Shown: positions 1-7,777, counted from the stretch's first letter. The stretch: 11,500 nt of DNA from Alphaproteobacteria bacterium (GCA_016869415.1 VGEI01000079.1:1-11500); one strand, 5' to 3'. The notes: a model not told the origin generated them from the letters alone. Numbers and translations are program-made.

Positions 1-2
1 CG

Positions 3-122
3 GGCGCGGTAATTGCCTCGGACCAGGACATGGCGCCGGAGGTGCAGGGCTGGGCGGAGCAGACTCTGCCGGACGGCTTGCCCCGGGGGCGCTACTTTCT
101 CTATTGCAAGCCTAGGGTCTGA
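3..122 (+). CDS. C-terminal fragment of an unrecognised protein (5' end outside window)
   Basis: An open frame enters the window at base 3 and ends at TGA 120-122, giving the last 39 residues of a protein. The tail begins GAVIASDQDMAPEVQGWAEQ and ends with RYFLYCKPRV. Most codons end in G or C, as in the certain genes of the window, and the composition (mixed acidic, aromatic and basic residues) is protein-like; the other two plus frames stop at base 10 and near base 113. I do not recognise the family and assign no function. The gene would run toward hutH and converge with it. It could still be a chance open frame because only 120 bases are visible. Confidence 0.45.
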   Translation, partial: GAVIASDQDMAPEVQGWAEQTLPDGLPRGRYFLYCKPRV

Positions 123-202
123 CCCCACCAGTTGCGCCGCATCACCGGCGGCTCGGCTGCCGACAAGCGTCAAAGGTGGGGGTCGCCGCGGCGCATAGGC
201 TC

Positions 203-221
203 TGACGGCTATCTGCCGTCA
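203..221. terminator. Hairpin between convergent genes, possible hutH terminator
   Basis: A perfect 7-bp inverted repeat, TGACGGC (203-209) and GCCGTCA (215-221), encloses a 5-base loop. It lies 22 bases beyond the hutH stop codon and about 80 bases beyond the stop of the plus-strand fragment, so it could end transcription from either side. No T-run follows it on either strand, so it is not a canonical intrinsic terminator and may only act with Rho or protect a 3' end. The rest of the 123-242 gap shows no gene. Confidence 0.35.
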
Positions 222-242
222 CGACCGCCGGTTGACCGGGAC

Positions 243-1778
243 CTATGCGACGTGCGGTAGCGCTGAGGATCTTGCTGCATCGGCGACTGCACCCGAAAGC
301 ACGAGTGCGGCGGCTTGCTCGATATCGGACGCCGCGTGGCGGTCATCTGCCAGATGCGGGACCGATGCCCGCAGCACCATCCGAACCTGCTCAAGGCGGT
401 CACTCGATCGCAGGGGGGCATGAAAGTCGCAGCCCTGTGCCGCGGCAAGAAGCTCGATCGCGACAACGTTGGCGAGGTTGTCGGACATCGCCAGAAGCCG
501 GCGAGCGCCATGCATGGCCATAGAGACGTGATCCTCCTGGTTGGCCGAGGTGGGGATAGAATCGACACTGGCGGGATAGGCGCGCTGCTTGTTCTCGGAC
601 ACGAGTGCTGCTGCCGTCACCTGGGGAATCATAAAGCCGGAATTGAGCCCCGGCTTTGGCGTCAGGAATGCAGGCAAGCCTGACAAGGCGGGATCGACCA
701 GCATGGCGATGCGGCGCTCCGCAAGGGAGCCGACCTCGCACAGGGCCATCGCAATCATATCGGCGGAGAACGCCACCGGCTCGGCGTGAAAGTTCCCGCC
801 GGAGATGATCTCGCCGGTGTCCGGGAACACCAGCGGATTGTCGGATACGCCATTGGCTTCGTCGGCCAGGGTGGTGGCGGCTTGCCGCAGCAGGTCAAGG
901 CAGGCGCCCATCACTTGAGGCTGACAGCGCAGGCAGTAGGGATCCTGGATCCGCTCATCGTCGATGCGATGCGACGCACGGATGGCCGAGCCAGCCATAA
1001 GGCTGCGAAGGCAGGCAGCCACTTCGATCTGGCCGCGATGACGGCGCAGGTTCTGGATGCGTGGATCGAAAGGCCCGTCGGAACCCTTGGCGGCATCGGT
1101 GGTGAGTGCCCCAGTGACGAGCGCCGTCTGGAAGAGGCGCTCGGCCCGGAACAGGCCCGCAAGCGCCAGAGCCGTCGAGCCTTGCGTGCCGTTGAGCAGC
1201 GCCAGGCCTTCCTTCGGACCGAGCGTCAGGGGCTGGAGGCCCACCTTGGCGAGAGCTGGGCGCGCCGGTAGGCGCTCTCCGCCGAAATAGACGTGGCCAA
1301 CGCCCATCAGGGCCGCAGTCATGTGAGCAAGCGGCGCCAGATCGCCGGAGGCGCCGACCGATCCCTGGCTCGGGATCACGGGAATGAGGCCGACCTTGAG
1401 CGCCGCGTGCAAAGTCTCCACGATTTCGCGGCGTACACCGGAGGCGCCTTGCCCCAGACTCGCCAGTTTGAGAGCCAGGATGAGGCGCACGACCTCGGTC
1501 GGTAACGGGTCGCCGACACCGGCGGCGTGCGAGAGAACGATATTGCGCTGCAGTGCCTCAAGATCCGCGCCGCCGATACGGACATTGGCCAGCTTTCCGA
1601 AGCCGGTGTTGATGCCGTAGACAGGCTCGCCTTTGGCGACCACGGCCTCGACGGTCCGTGCAGCGGCACCGACAACGGGAAGGCAGGCTGGGTCCAGCGC
1701 GACACCAGCTCCGAGATAAATATCCCGCCATGCCTGAAGGGGGACCTCGCCCGGTACCAAGGTGACGGTGTGCCTCAT
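243..1778 (-). CDS. hutH: Histidine ammonia-lyase (histidase)
   Basis: HutH removes ammonia from L-histidine to give trans-urocanate, the first step of histidine catabolism, in the cytoplasm. The 511-residue length is usual for the family. The Ala143-Ser144-Gly145 triad that cyclises into the MIO electrophile sits in GSVGASGDLAPLAH. Other active-site elements are in place: Tyr54 in YGINTGFGKLA, Asn196 in LLNGTQG, Tyr281 and Arg284 in QDPYCLRCQPQVMG, the FHAEPV segment near 330 and Glu415 in TSANQEDHVSM. The ATG at 1776-1778 is preceded by GAGGT on the minus strand about nine bases upstream. It is the last gene of hutF-hutC-hutH, 21 bp after hutC, so it should be co-transcribed and under HutC control. 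No missing residue or frameshift is visible. Confidence 0.98.
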   Translation of the reverse strand: MRHTVTLVPGEVPLQAWRDIYLGAGVALDPACLPVVGAAARTVEAVVAKGEPVYGINTGFGKLANVRIGGADLEALQRNIVLSHAAGVGDPLPTEVVRLILALKLASLGQGASGVRREIVETLHAALKVGLIPVIPSQGSVGASGDLAPLAHMTAALMGVGHVYFGGERLPARPALAKVGLQPLTLGPKEGLALLNGTQGSTALALAGLFRAERLFQTALVTGALTTDAAKGSDGPFDPRIQNLRRHRGQIEVAACLRSLMAGSAIRASHRIDDERIQDPYCLRCQPQVMGACLDLLRQAATTLADEANGVSDNPLVFPDTGEIISGGNFHAEPVAFSADMIAMALCEVGSLAERRIAMLVDPALSGLPAFLTPKPGLNSGFMIPQVTAAALVSENKQRAYPASVDSIPTSANQEDHVSMAMHGARRLLAMSDNLANVVAIELLAAAQGCDFHAPLRSSDRLEQVRMVLRASVPHLADDRHAASDIEQAAALVLSGAVADAARSSALPHVA

Positions 1779-1799
1779 CGTGCTATGACCTCAGGAGAG

Positions 1800-2573
1800 T
1801 TACAGCTTGGCAGCGCGTGAGCGGTGCGGCCTGATGGCGGCGCTCGTCGGATCGAAATAGGCAACCAGCTGGTGCCGATCTCCCGGGTAATAGAGAACGA
1901 CATGCGTGATCGGCTTGCCTTGCTGCCAGGTCTTACGCTCGACAACAAGGCAGGCGACGTTCCGCGCCAACCCTAATGCCGCGGCAACGTCGGGTGGTGC
2001 ATTGACGGCTTTGATCTGGTGCGCGGCTTGGCTCCAGGGGACCTTGGCCAGGAGCCAGCTGCCTGGAGGCTTGTCGTCGAACTCGGCGCGCTGCGCGGCG
2101 GGCACGGCCACGAGATTGATGAGCCTGTCCTCGACGAGGAGAGGCCGGTCTGCAACAAAGTGCCGGCCTTTGAGCGCTAGAATCGGGCTGCCCGGAAGAA
2201 CACCCAGCCTCTCGCTGTCGCCCTTGGTCGCTTTCCGCTCGCTGCGCTGAGTGAGGTCGAAGCGGTAAGATTGCCCGGAGCGGCGGGTCTCGGCTTCGAT
2301 GTCCTGGATTTCGAATGCGGCGATCGGCGACCCAGGGGGTGCGACAAAACTACCCGAACGACGCCGGCGAATAATCAGGCCTGAGTCCGCAAGGGCGCTC
2401 AACGCCTTGTTCACGGTCATGCGGGAACAGTCGTATTGCACAGCCAGCTCATGCTCCGACGGGATGCGATGGCCGGGCGGCCATTGGCCGGAAAGGATGG
2501 CGTGTTGGAGCGCCTGGCGGATTTCGCTATACCGCGGCAACGATGCAGCCCGTCTCCTCGTCCGGTCGCTCAT
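1800..2573 (-). CDS. hutC: Histidine utilisation repressor HutC (GntR family)
   Basis: HutC is the transcriptional repressor of hut genes; in studied members DNA binding is relieved by urocanate. The 257-residue protein has an N-terminal GntR winged helix-turn-helix (about 12-78, with IPSEHELAVQY followed by SRMTVNKALSALADSGLI) and a C-terminal UTRA effector domain (about 95-245, ending with a VVLYYPGDRHQLVAYFDP segment typical of HutC). Its ATG overlaps the hutF stop as ATGA and lacks a clear Shine-Dalgarno sequence, so translation is probably coupled to hutF. The gene sits inside the operon expected to be controlled by the inverted repeat at 3970-3985, which predicts negative autoregulation. 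Family assignment is firm; the operator assignment is an inference from position and sequence. Confidence 0.96.
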   Translation of the reverse strand: MSDRTRRRAASLPRYSEIRQALQHAILSGQWPPGHRIPSEHELAVQYDCSRMTVNKALSALADSGLIIRRRRSGSFVAPPGSPIAAFEIQDIEAETRRSGQSYRFDLTQRSERKATKGDSERLGVLPGSPILALKGRHFVADRPLLVEDRLINLVAVPAAQRAEFDDKPPGSWLLAKVPWSQAAHQIKAVNAPPDVAAALGLARNVACLVVERKTWQQGKPITHVVLYYPGDRHQLVAYFDPTSAAIRPHRSRAAKL

Positions 2574-3931
2574 GCGGTAATCCGTGTCAAAGCCTGCCGG
2601 TAGCGCGCGGCGATGGCGGCATGCCGACGGTGCCGTCCGTCGCTGACGACAAAAGCTCCGCCGACCATGACGTCTTTCACCAGGCGCCGGCCCGTGACGA
2701 ATATCCAGGCATCGAGCCAGTGCTGCGGTTGATCGGGCCGGATGTCGGGGTGGGCCTCGTCGAGTACCACGATATCCGCCCGATGGCCGGGCGCGATCGC
2801 GCCGATCGGGCGTCCGAGGGCTTGCCGACCACCGGCGAGGGCTGAGGCGAACAGTCCCTGACCGACGGAATCGCCCTCCGACAGCGCCAGGACATTCCGC
2901 ATGCGGTCGCGCAGGCGCTGGCTGTATTCCAGCTGGCGAAGCTCGGCCGCCGCATCGACCTCGATGTTCGAATCGGTGCCGATCCCGAACCGTCCTCCGG
3001 CGATGAAATATCGCTCGCCATCGAAGATACCGTCACCCAAGGACGCTTCGGTGATCGGGCACAGCCCGGCGACGGCGCCGGAGCGCGCCAGCCGCTCGGT
3101 CTCGCTGGCCGTCAGGTGGGTCGCGTGCACCACGCACCAACGCGGGCTCATGTTCATCTCGTCGAGCAGCCAGGCCACGGGGCGTCGCCCGGACCAGGCG
3201 AGACAATCCTCGACCTCGCGCGTCTGCTCGGCGGCATGGATATGGATCGGCCCGTCGGGCGCCGCGTCAACGACTGCGCGCAGCGTCGCCGGCGTCACGG
3301 CCCGCAGCGAATGCGGCGCGATACCGATCCGGGCGGCCGGTAGCGGCGTAATCGCCGCCCGTGCCTGTTCGACAAGCTTTGCGAATCCGTCCGGAGTATT
3401 GATGAAGCGCCGCTGGCCCCCCTTGGGTGCAGCGGCGCCGAAGCCGCCAAAGGCATAGAACGACGGCAGAAGTGTCAGGCCGATGCCCGTCTCGTCAGCA
3501 GCCTCGGCGACGCGGCTGGCCATCTCGGCGACGTCGCCGTAGGGCCGCCCGTCGATGTCGTGATGCAGGTAGTGGAACTCGGCGACTGAAGTGTAGCCGG
3601 CTTCCAGCATGTCCATATAGGCGAATGCGGTGACCGCCAGCATGTCGTCGGGCGTGATGCGTTCGAGAAAGCGGTACATCAGCTCACGCCATGTCCAGAA
3701 ACTGTCGTTCGCCGGCCCGCGCCGTTCCGTCAGCCCCGCCATGCCGCGCTGAAAGGCATGCGAATGAAGGTTGGGCATGCCGGGCACGGCAAGCCCCGCA
3801 ATCCGCTCGCTGCCGGCGCGCTCGCCCCCGGCAGCGACCTTCACGATCACGCCGTCGGCGACGTCGACCCGAACATCCCGTGCCCAGCCTGCCGGCAGCC
3901 AGGCATCGGAAAAGTGAAAGCTTCGAGACAT
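2570..3931 (-). CDS. hutF: Formimidoylglutamate deiminase
   Basis: HutF hydrolyses N-formimidoyl-L-glutamate to N-formyl-L-glutamate and ammonia, the step that defines the five-enzyme histidine pathway. It is a 453-residue amidohydrolase-superfamily protein. Metal-site residues of the fold are visible: His56 and His58 in NLHSHAFQRG (the HSHAFQR string is characteristic of HutF), His232 in HIHAAEQTREVED with Glu235 beside it, His269 in VVHATHL and Asp320 in GIGTDSN. The ATG at 3929-3931 has only a weak GGCGG upstream. It is the first gene of the minus-strand operon and its promoter lies in the intergenic region shared with hutI. Downstream it overlaps hutC by four bases. Together with hutG it makes a separate formiminoglutamase unnecessary. 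Confidence 0.96.
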   Translation of the reverse strand: MSRSFHFSDAWLPAGWARDVRVDVADGVIVKVAAGGERAGSERIAGLAVPGMPNLHSHAFQRGMAGLTERRGPANDSFWTWRELMYRFLERITPDDMLAVTAFAYMDMLEAGYTSVAEFHYLHHDIDGRPYGDVAEMASRVAEAADETGIGLTLLPSFYAFGGFGAAAPKGGQRRFINTPDGFAKLVEQARAAITPLPAARIGIAPHSLRAVTPATLRAVVDAAPDGPIHIHAAEQTREVEDCLAWSGRRPVAWLLDEMNMSPRWCVVHATHLTASETERLARSGAVAGLCPITEASLGDGIFDGERYFIAGGRFGIGTDSNIEVDAAAELRQLEYSQRLRDRMRNVLALSEGDSVGQGLFASALAGGRQALGRPIGAIAPGHRADIVVLDEAHPDIRPDQPQHWLDAWIFVTGRRLVKDVMVGGAFVVSDGRHRRHAAIAARYRQALTRITA

Positions 3932-3966
3932 TCAGGCCGCCGGGGCAGTGGCTGGAAAAGGCGATT

Positions 3967-3972
3967 TATAAT
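3967..3972 (+). promoter_or_regulatory. Candidate -10 element for hutI-hutG-hutU and importer
   Basis: A perfect TATAAT on the plus strand sits at the left edge of the HutC inverted repeat, about 80 bases upstream of the hutI GTG. No convincing -35 lies 16-18 bases before it (the sequence there is GC-rich). An alternative -10, TATAAC at 4003-4008, has equally poor -35 partners. The plus-strand promoter must be in this region, but which hexamer is used cannot be settled by reading. Confidence 0.4.
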
Positions 3973-3985
3973 TGTATAGACAATT
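3970..3985. promoter_or_regulatory. Probable HutC operator
   Basis: A 16-bp inverted repeat, AATTGTATAGACAATT, has perfect 6-bp arms (AATTGT and ACAATT) around ATAG. The core TTGTATAGACAA agrees with the TTGTATA/ACAA type of operator known for HutC repressors. It is the only such site in the 123-bp divergent region. It overlaps the minus-strand -10-like TATACA (3973-3978) and abuts or overlaps the plus-strand TATAAT (3967-3972), so bound repressor would block both operons. hutC itself is two genes away. The match is seen directly; binding is inferred. Confidence 0.82.
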
Positions 3986-4001
3986 GTGCGCCGATCGGCA
4001 A
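3973..4001 (-). promoter_or_regulatory. Candidate sigma70 promoter of hutF-hutC-hutH
   Basis: On the minus strand TTGCCG (complement of 3996-4001) and TATACA (complement of 3973-3978) are separated by exactly 17 bases. This resembles -35 and -10 hexamers and would place the start of transcription around 3966, giving a leader of roughly 35 bases before hutF. The -10 lies inside the HutC inverted repeat, which fits repression by exclusion of RNA polymerase. The hexamers are imperfect, so the call is tentative. Confidence 0.5.
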
Positions 4002-4054
4002 CTATAACGGACAACCAAAAGAAGCGGACGGAACGGGCGGGGAAAGACACGCCG

Positions 4055-5257
4055 GTGCGCTACGACCGAATTTGGCTTGATGGGCGGCTGGCGACGCCGC
4101 TCTCCGGCCGTCCCGGCTTGGCCGTCATCGAGAAGGCGGCGGTCGCGGCGCGCTCGGGGCGCATCGCCTTTGTCGGGCCGATGGCCGACCTGCCGAATGG
4201 CTGGGATGCGGCCGAGCGGGTGTCCTTGGATGGGCGCTGGATCATGCCCGGCCTGATCGACTGTCATACGCACCTGGTCTATGCCGGCAGCCGGGCCGAT
4301 GAGTTCGAGCGGCGGCTGGCCGGCGCTTCCTACGAGGAGATTGCCCGGGCCGGCGGCGGTATTGCCTCGACGGTGAGGGCCACACGCGCCGCGAACGAGG
4401 AGCAGCTCGTGGCCGAGAGCCTGCCGCGGCTCGACCGTCTGCTGGCCGAGGGCGTGACCGCGGTCGAGGTCAAGTCCGGCTACGGTCTGGATCTGGAAAG
4501 CGAAACGCGCCTTCTGAAAGCGGCCCGCCGCCTCGGCGTCCAGCGCGAGGTCAGCGTCGTTGCGACTTTCCTCGGGGCCCATGCCCTGCCGCCGGGGGCG
4601 GGCGACAAGGACAAGCACATCGACGATGTCTGCGCCTGGATATCGTTATTGAAACGCGACGGTCTGGCCGATGCGGTCGACGCTTTCTGCGAGAAGATCG
4701 CCTTCTCGCCGGAGCAGACGGCACGGGTCCTCGCTACGGCGAAGGCCGCCGGGTTGCCGGTGAAACTCCACGCGGATCAGCTTTCGAACCTCCATGGGGC
4801 GGCTCTCGCTGCCCGCTACCAAGCCTTGTCGGCCGATCATCTAGAATACACGGACGAGGACGGCGTTTCGGCCATGGCGGCTTCCGGGACGGTCGCAGTC
4901 CTGTTGCCCGGCGCGTTCTATGTCCTGCGTGAAAGCCACGTGCCGCCGATCGAGGCCTTGCGCCGACATGGGGTCGCAATGGCTCTGGCGACCGATTGCA
5001 ATCCCGGTACATCGCCGATCACCTCTCTGCTTACGGTCATGAACATGGCGGCGACCTTGTTTCGCCTCACGGTCGACGAAATCATCGCAGGCGTCACTCG
5101 GGAGGCGGCGCGGGCCCTGGGCCGGCTGGCGGAGATCGGGACGCTGGAAGTCGGGAAGTTCTGCGATCTCGCCATCTGGGACATCGAGCGCCCGGCCGAG
5201 CTCGTCTACCGCATCGGCTTCAATCCCCTGCACGCCCGCGTGTGGCACGGCCGATGA
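4055..5257 (+). CDS. hutI: Imidazolonepropionase
   Basis: HutI opens the ring of 4-imidazolone-5-propionate to give N-formimidoyl-L-glutamate. With the GTG start at 4055 it has 400 residues, the normal family size, and begins MRYDRIWLDGRL. It is a metal-dependent amidohydrolase: His71 and His73 in DCHTHLVYAGSRADEFERR, a conserved RAGGGI turn (about 108), His239 in KLHADQLSN and Asp314 in ATDCNPGTSP. The frame is open further upstream to another GTG at 3986, but that start would lie next to the HutC operator and add 23 residues with no homology to the family; GGGGA at 4039-4043 supports 4055. The stop overlaps the hutG start as ATGA. It is the first gene of the plus-strand operon. Confidence 0.95.
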   Translation: MRYDRIWLDGRLATPLSGRPGLAVIEKAAVAARSGRIAFVGPMADLPNGWDAAERVSLDGRWIMPGLIDCHTHLVYAGSRADEFERRLAGASYEEIARAGGGIASTVRATRAANEEQLVAESLPRLDRLLAEGVTAVEVKSGYGLDLESETRLLKAARRLGVQREVSVVATFLGAHALPPGAGDKDKHIDDVCAWISLLKRDGLADAVDAFCEKIAFSPEQTARVLATAKAAGLPVKLHADQLSNLHGAALAARYQALSADHLEYTDEDGVSAMAASGTVAVLLPGAFYVLRESHVPPIEALRRHGVAMALATDCNPGTSPITSLLTVMNMAATLFRLTVDEIIAGVTREAARALGRLAEIGTLEVGKFCDLAIWDIERPAELVYRIGFNPLHARVWHGR

Positions 5258-6087
5258 GCAAGCCGCCTCCCTGGTTGGAAGTGGAGCGCGGCGATGCACC
5301 GCTCCTGCTGTCCTTTCCTCATACCGGGCGGGAGATTCCGGCGGATTGCACGGCGGGCCTGGTCTCCCCGGAGCGGGCCATCCGCGATGCCGATTGGTTT
5401 GTCGAGAAGCTCTATGCCTTTGCCGCAGAGCTGCGTGCGACCACCGTCCGGACCGCCCTCTCGCGGACGGTGATCGACGTCAACCGCGACCCCTCGGGTG
5501 CATCACTCTATCCCGGCCAGGCGACAACGGGGCTGGTTCCTAGTGAAACGTTCGACGGCCTTCCGCTTTATCTTGCCGGCCACGAGCCGGGCGAGCAGGA
5601 GATCGAGCGGCGCCGGGCAGAATTTTTCTCGCCCTACCATGCGGCGCTGGCCGACGAGCTGGCCCGCCTGCGTGCAATGCATGGGGCCGTGGTGCTCTAC
5701 GACTGCCACTCCATTCGCTCGTCGATCCCGCGCCTGTTTCCGGGCGAGCTGCCGGTCTTCAACATCGGCACTAACGACGGCAAGAGCTGTTCGCCGCGGC
5801 TTGCCGAGGCGATCCAGACGGTCTGCCGCTCGAGCCCTTATTCTCATGTCCTCAACGGGCGCTTCAAAGGCGGCTGGATCACGCGCCGGTACGGTCAACC
5901 GCACACCGGCATCCACGCCGTCCAGATGGAGCTGGCCATCCGCAGCTATCTTCACGACGAAGCCGCGCCGCATTGGGATGCCGATGCTGCCCGGCCGATG
6001 CAGGATGTCCTGCGCAAGATTTTGGAGGCGTGCCTAGAATTCGGGCGCGCCGCAGTTCGAGGTGATCATGTCCGTGCGGCTGGATAA
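5254..6087 (+). CDS. hutG: N-formylglutamate deformylase
   Basis: HutG hydrolyses N-formyl-L-glutamate to L-glutamate and formate, the last step of the pathway. The 277-residue protein belongs to the N-formylglutamate amidohydrolase family (FGase). Conserved stations are SFPHTGREIP (20-29), VIDVNRDPSG (73-82), LYDCHSIRS (148-156), VFNIGTNDG (168-176), GGWITRRYGQP (206-216) and AVQMELA (222-228), which carry the His, Asp and Glu residues expected of its metal site. Its ATG at 5254 overlaps the hutI stop; there is no good Shine-Dalgarno, so coupling to hutI is likely. The frame stays open far upstream inside hutI, but those residues are an out-of-frame reading of hutI. This is the pathway-II HutG paired with HutF, not the arginase-like formiminoglutamase that shares the name. 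Confidence 0.95.
   Translation: MSKPPPWLEVERGDAPLLLSFPHTGREIPADCTAGLVSPERAIRDADWFVEKLYAFAAELRATTVRTALSRTVIDVNRDPSGASLYPGQATTGLVPSETFDGLPLYLAGHEPGEQEIERRRAEFFSPYHAALADELARLRAMHGAVVLYDCHSIRSSIPRLFPGELPVFNIGTNDGKSCSPRLAEAIQTVCRSSPYSHVLNGRFKGGWITRRYGQPHTGIHAVQMELAIRSYLHDEAAPHWDADAARPMQDVLRKILEACLEFGRAAVRGDHVRAAG
6059..6067 (+). promoter_or_regulatory. Strong ribosome binding site deciding the hutU start
   Basis: GAGGTGATC directly precedes ATG 6068 and is complementary over nine bases to the usual 3' end of 16S rRNA. With GAGG five bases before the ATG it favours this start over the in-frame GTG at 6062, which lies inside the site. It lies within the 3' end of hutG, so urocanate hydratase can initiate independently of hutG termination. 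Confidence 0.7.
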
Positions 6088-7741
6088 TACGCGCCTGGTT
6101 CGCGCGCCACGGGGAGCGCAGCTCTCGGCGAAGAGCTGGCTCACCGAGGCCCCGTTGCGCATGCTGATGAACAATCTGGACCCGGACGTGGCGGAGCGCC
6201 CCCATGAGCTGGTGGTCTATGGCGGCATCGGACGGGCAGCCCGCGACTGGGAGAGCTTCGAACGCATTGTGGCCGCCCTGCGCCGTCTGGAGGGGGACGA
6301 GACCCTCCTGGTGCAGTCGGGCAAGCCGGTCGGCGTCTTCCGCACTCATAGTGACGCGCCGCGAGTGCTGCTCGCTAACTCGAACCTCGTGCCGCATTGG
6401 GCAACCTGGAGTCACTTTCACGAGCTCGACCGCAAGGGCCTGATGATGTACGGGCAGATGACGGCCGGCTCGTGGATCTACATCGGCTCGCAGGGGATCG
6501 TTCAGGGCACCTATGAGACCTTTGTCGAGGTCGGCCGCCAGCATTACGGAGGCGACCTCGGCGGCCGGTGGATCCTGACCGCGGGCCTGGGAGGCATGGG
6601 GGGAGCGCAGCCGCTTGCCGCGACCATGGCCGGTGCCTCGTGCCTCGCCGTCGAATGCCAGGCCAGCCGCATCGAGATGCGCTTGCGCACCGGCTACCTC
6701 GACGTGCGGGCCAACGATCTCGACCATGCCCTCGCGCTCATCGCCGGTGCGGTAAGGGAGAGAAAGGCGCTTTCGGTCGGCGTCCTCGGCAATGCCGCGG
6801 AGATCTTCCCGGAGCTGGTCCGGCGCGGCGTCCGGCCCGATGCGGTGACGGATCAGACGTCCGCTCACGATCCGGTCAACGGCTATCTTCCCAAGGGCTG
6901 GACCGTTGCCGAGTGGGAGAGCGTGCGCGGCAGCGACCCGACGCGCGTTGCGACGGCCGCCCGCCGCTCGATGGTCGATCACGTACGAGCCATGTTGGAT
7001 TTTCACCGAACGGGCGTGCCGACTCTCGACTACGGCAACAACATCCGGCAGATGGCCAAAGAAGAAGGTCTGTCCGACGCTTTCGATTTTCCCGGGTTCG
7101 TGCCGGCCTATATTCGCCCGCTCTTCTGCCGCGGCGTCGGCCCGTTCCGCTGGGCCGCCCTGTCGGGCGACCCGGAGGATATCTTCAGGACGGACGCCAA
7201 GGTGAAGGAGCTCCTGCCCGACGATAAGCACCTTCACCGGTGGCTCGACATGGCCCGCGCGCGTATCCATTTCCAGGGATTGCCGGCTCGCATCTGTTGG
7301 GTTGGTCTCGGGGACCGGCACCGCATCGGCTTGGCGTTCAACGACATGGTGGCCAGTGGCGAGCTGAAGGCGCCGATCGTCATCGGCCGCGATCACCTCG
7401 ATTCAGGCTCGGTCGCCAGCCCCAACCGCGAGACCGAGGCCATGAAAGACGGTTCCGACGCTGTCTCCGACTGGCCGTTGCTGAACGCGCTGCTCAATTG
7501 CGCCAGCGGCGCGACCTGGGTCTCGCTGCACCATGGCGGTGGCGTCGGGATCGGCTATTCCCAGCATTCCGGCATGGTGGTCGTCTGCGACGGGACCCCG
7601 GAGGCCGGGCGGCGGGTTGAGCGCGTCCTGTGGAACGATCCGGCAAGCGGCGTCATGCGCCACGCCGATGCCGGCTACGACATTGCCATCGATTGCGCGC
7701 GGCGCCACAGCCTCAAATTGCCCAGCCTGAGTCCTGCTTAA
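6068..7741 (+). CDS. hutU: Urocanate hydratase (urocanase)
   Basis: HutU hydrates urocanate to 4-imidazolone-5-propionate using tightly bound NAD+ as an electrophile. The 557-residue length is standard. The NAD-binding glycine-rich loop GLGGMGGAQ is at 173-181 and the urocanase signature FQGLPARICW ends with Cys410 and Trp411; Cys410 coincides in number with the active-site cysteine of the well-studied Pseudomonas putida enzyme. Other conserved blocks are YGGIG near 50, LDSGSVASPNRETEAMKDGS and the HHGGGVGIGYSQHSG block near the C-terminus. It overlaps the end of hutG by 20 bases in another frame, an unusually long overlap for this operon. A 36-bp gap separates it from the binding-protein gene, so the importer is very probably in the same transcript. 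Confidence 0.98.
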   Translation: MSVRLDNTRLVRAPRGAQLSAKSWLTEAPLRMLMNNLDPDVAERPHELVVYGGIGRAARDWESFERIVAALRRLEGDETLLVQSGKPVGVFRTHSDAPRVLLANSNLVPHWATWSHFHELDRKGLMMYGQMTAGSWIYIGSQGIVQGTYETFVEVGRQHYGGDLGGRWILTAGLGGMGGAQPLAATMAGASCLAVECQASRIEMRLRTGYLDVRANDLDHALALIAGAVRERKALSVGVLGNAAEIFPELVRRGVRPDAVTDQTSAHDPVNGYLPKGWTVAEWESVRGSDPTRVATAARRSMVDHVRAMLDFHRTGVPTLDYGNNIRQMAKEEGLSDAFDFPGFVPAYIRPLFCRGVGPFRWAALSGDPEDIFRTDAKVKELLPDDKHLHRWLDMARARIHFQGLPARICWVGLGDRHRIGLAFNDMVASGELKAPIVIGRDHLDSGSVASPNRETEAMKDGSDAVSDWPLLNALLNCASGATWVSLHHGGGVGIGYSQHSGMVVVCDGTPEAGRRVERVLWNDPASGVMRHADAGYDIAIDCARRHSLKLPSLSPA

Positions 7742-7777
7742 CTATTTCGTTCAACTTCAAGAAGGAGTTCGAAGACG

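Noticed and set aside
13..198. A 61-residue plus-strand frame at the left edge, starting with an ATP-like MPRTRTWRRR
   Set aside because: Extremely Arg-rich with poor codon structure; the neighbouring frame 3-122 has better protein-like composition.
3932..4618. A 228-residue minus-strand frame opposite hutI running through the divergent region
   Set aside because: It is antisense to the conserved part of hutI, covers the operator and has low-complexity composition; a shadow frame.
4996..5253. In-frame upstream extension of hutG by 86 residues
   Set aside because: It reads hutI out of frame; the family N-terminus begins at ATG 5254 in an ATGA overlap with the hutI stop.
5879..7396. A 505-residue open frame on the minus strand opposite hutG and hutU
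   Set aside because: It lies wholly antisense to certain genes with all catalytic motifs. Long antisense frames are common in high-GC genes because stop codons are rare in that phase; its sequence is rich in Arg, His, Asp and Gly and shows no domain.
7742..7777. Possible second HutC operator or promoter before the importer genes
   Set aside because: The 36-bp gap holds only the ribosome binding site and no TTGTATA-type repeat or recognisable -35/-10 pair.
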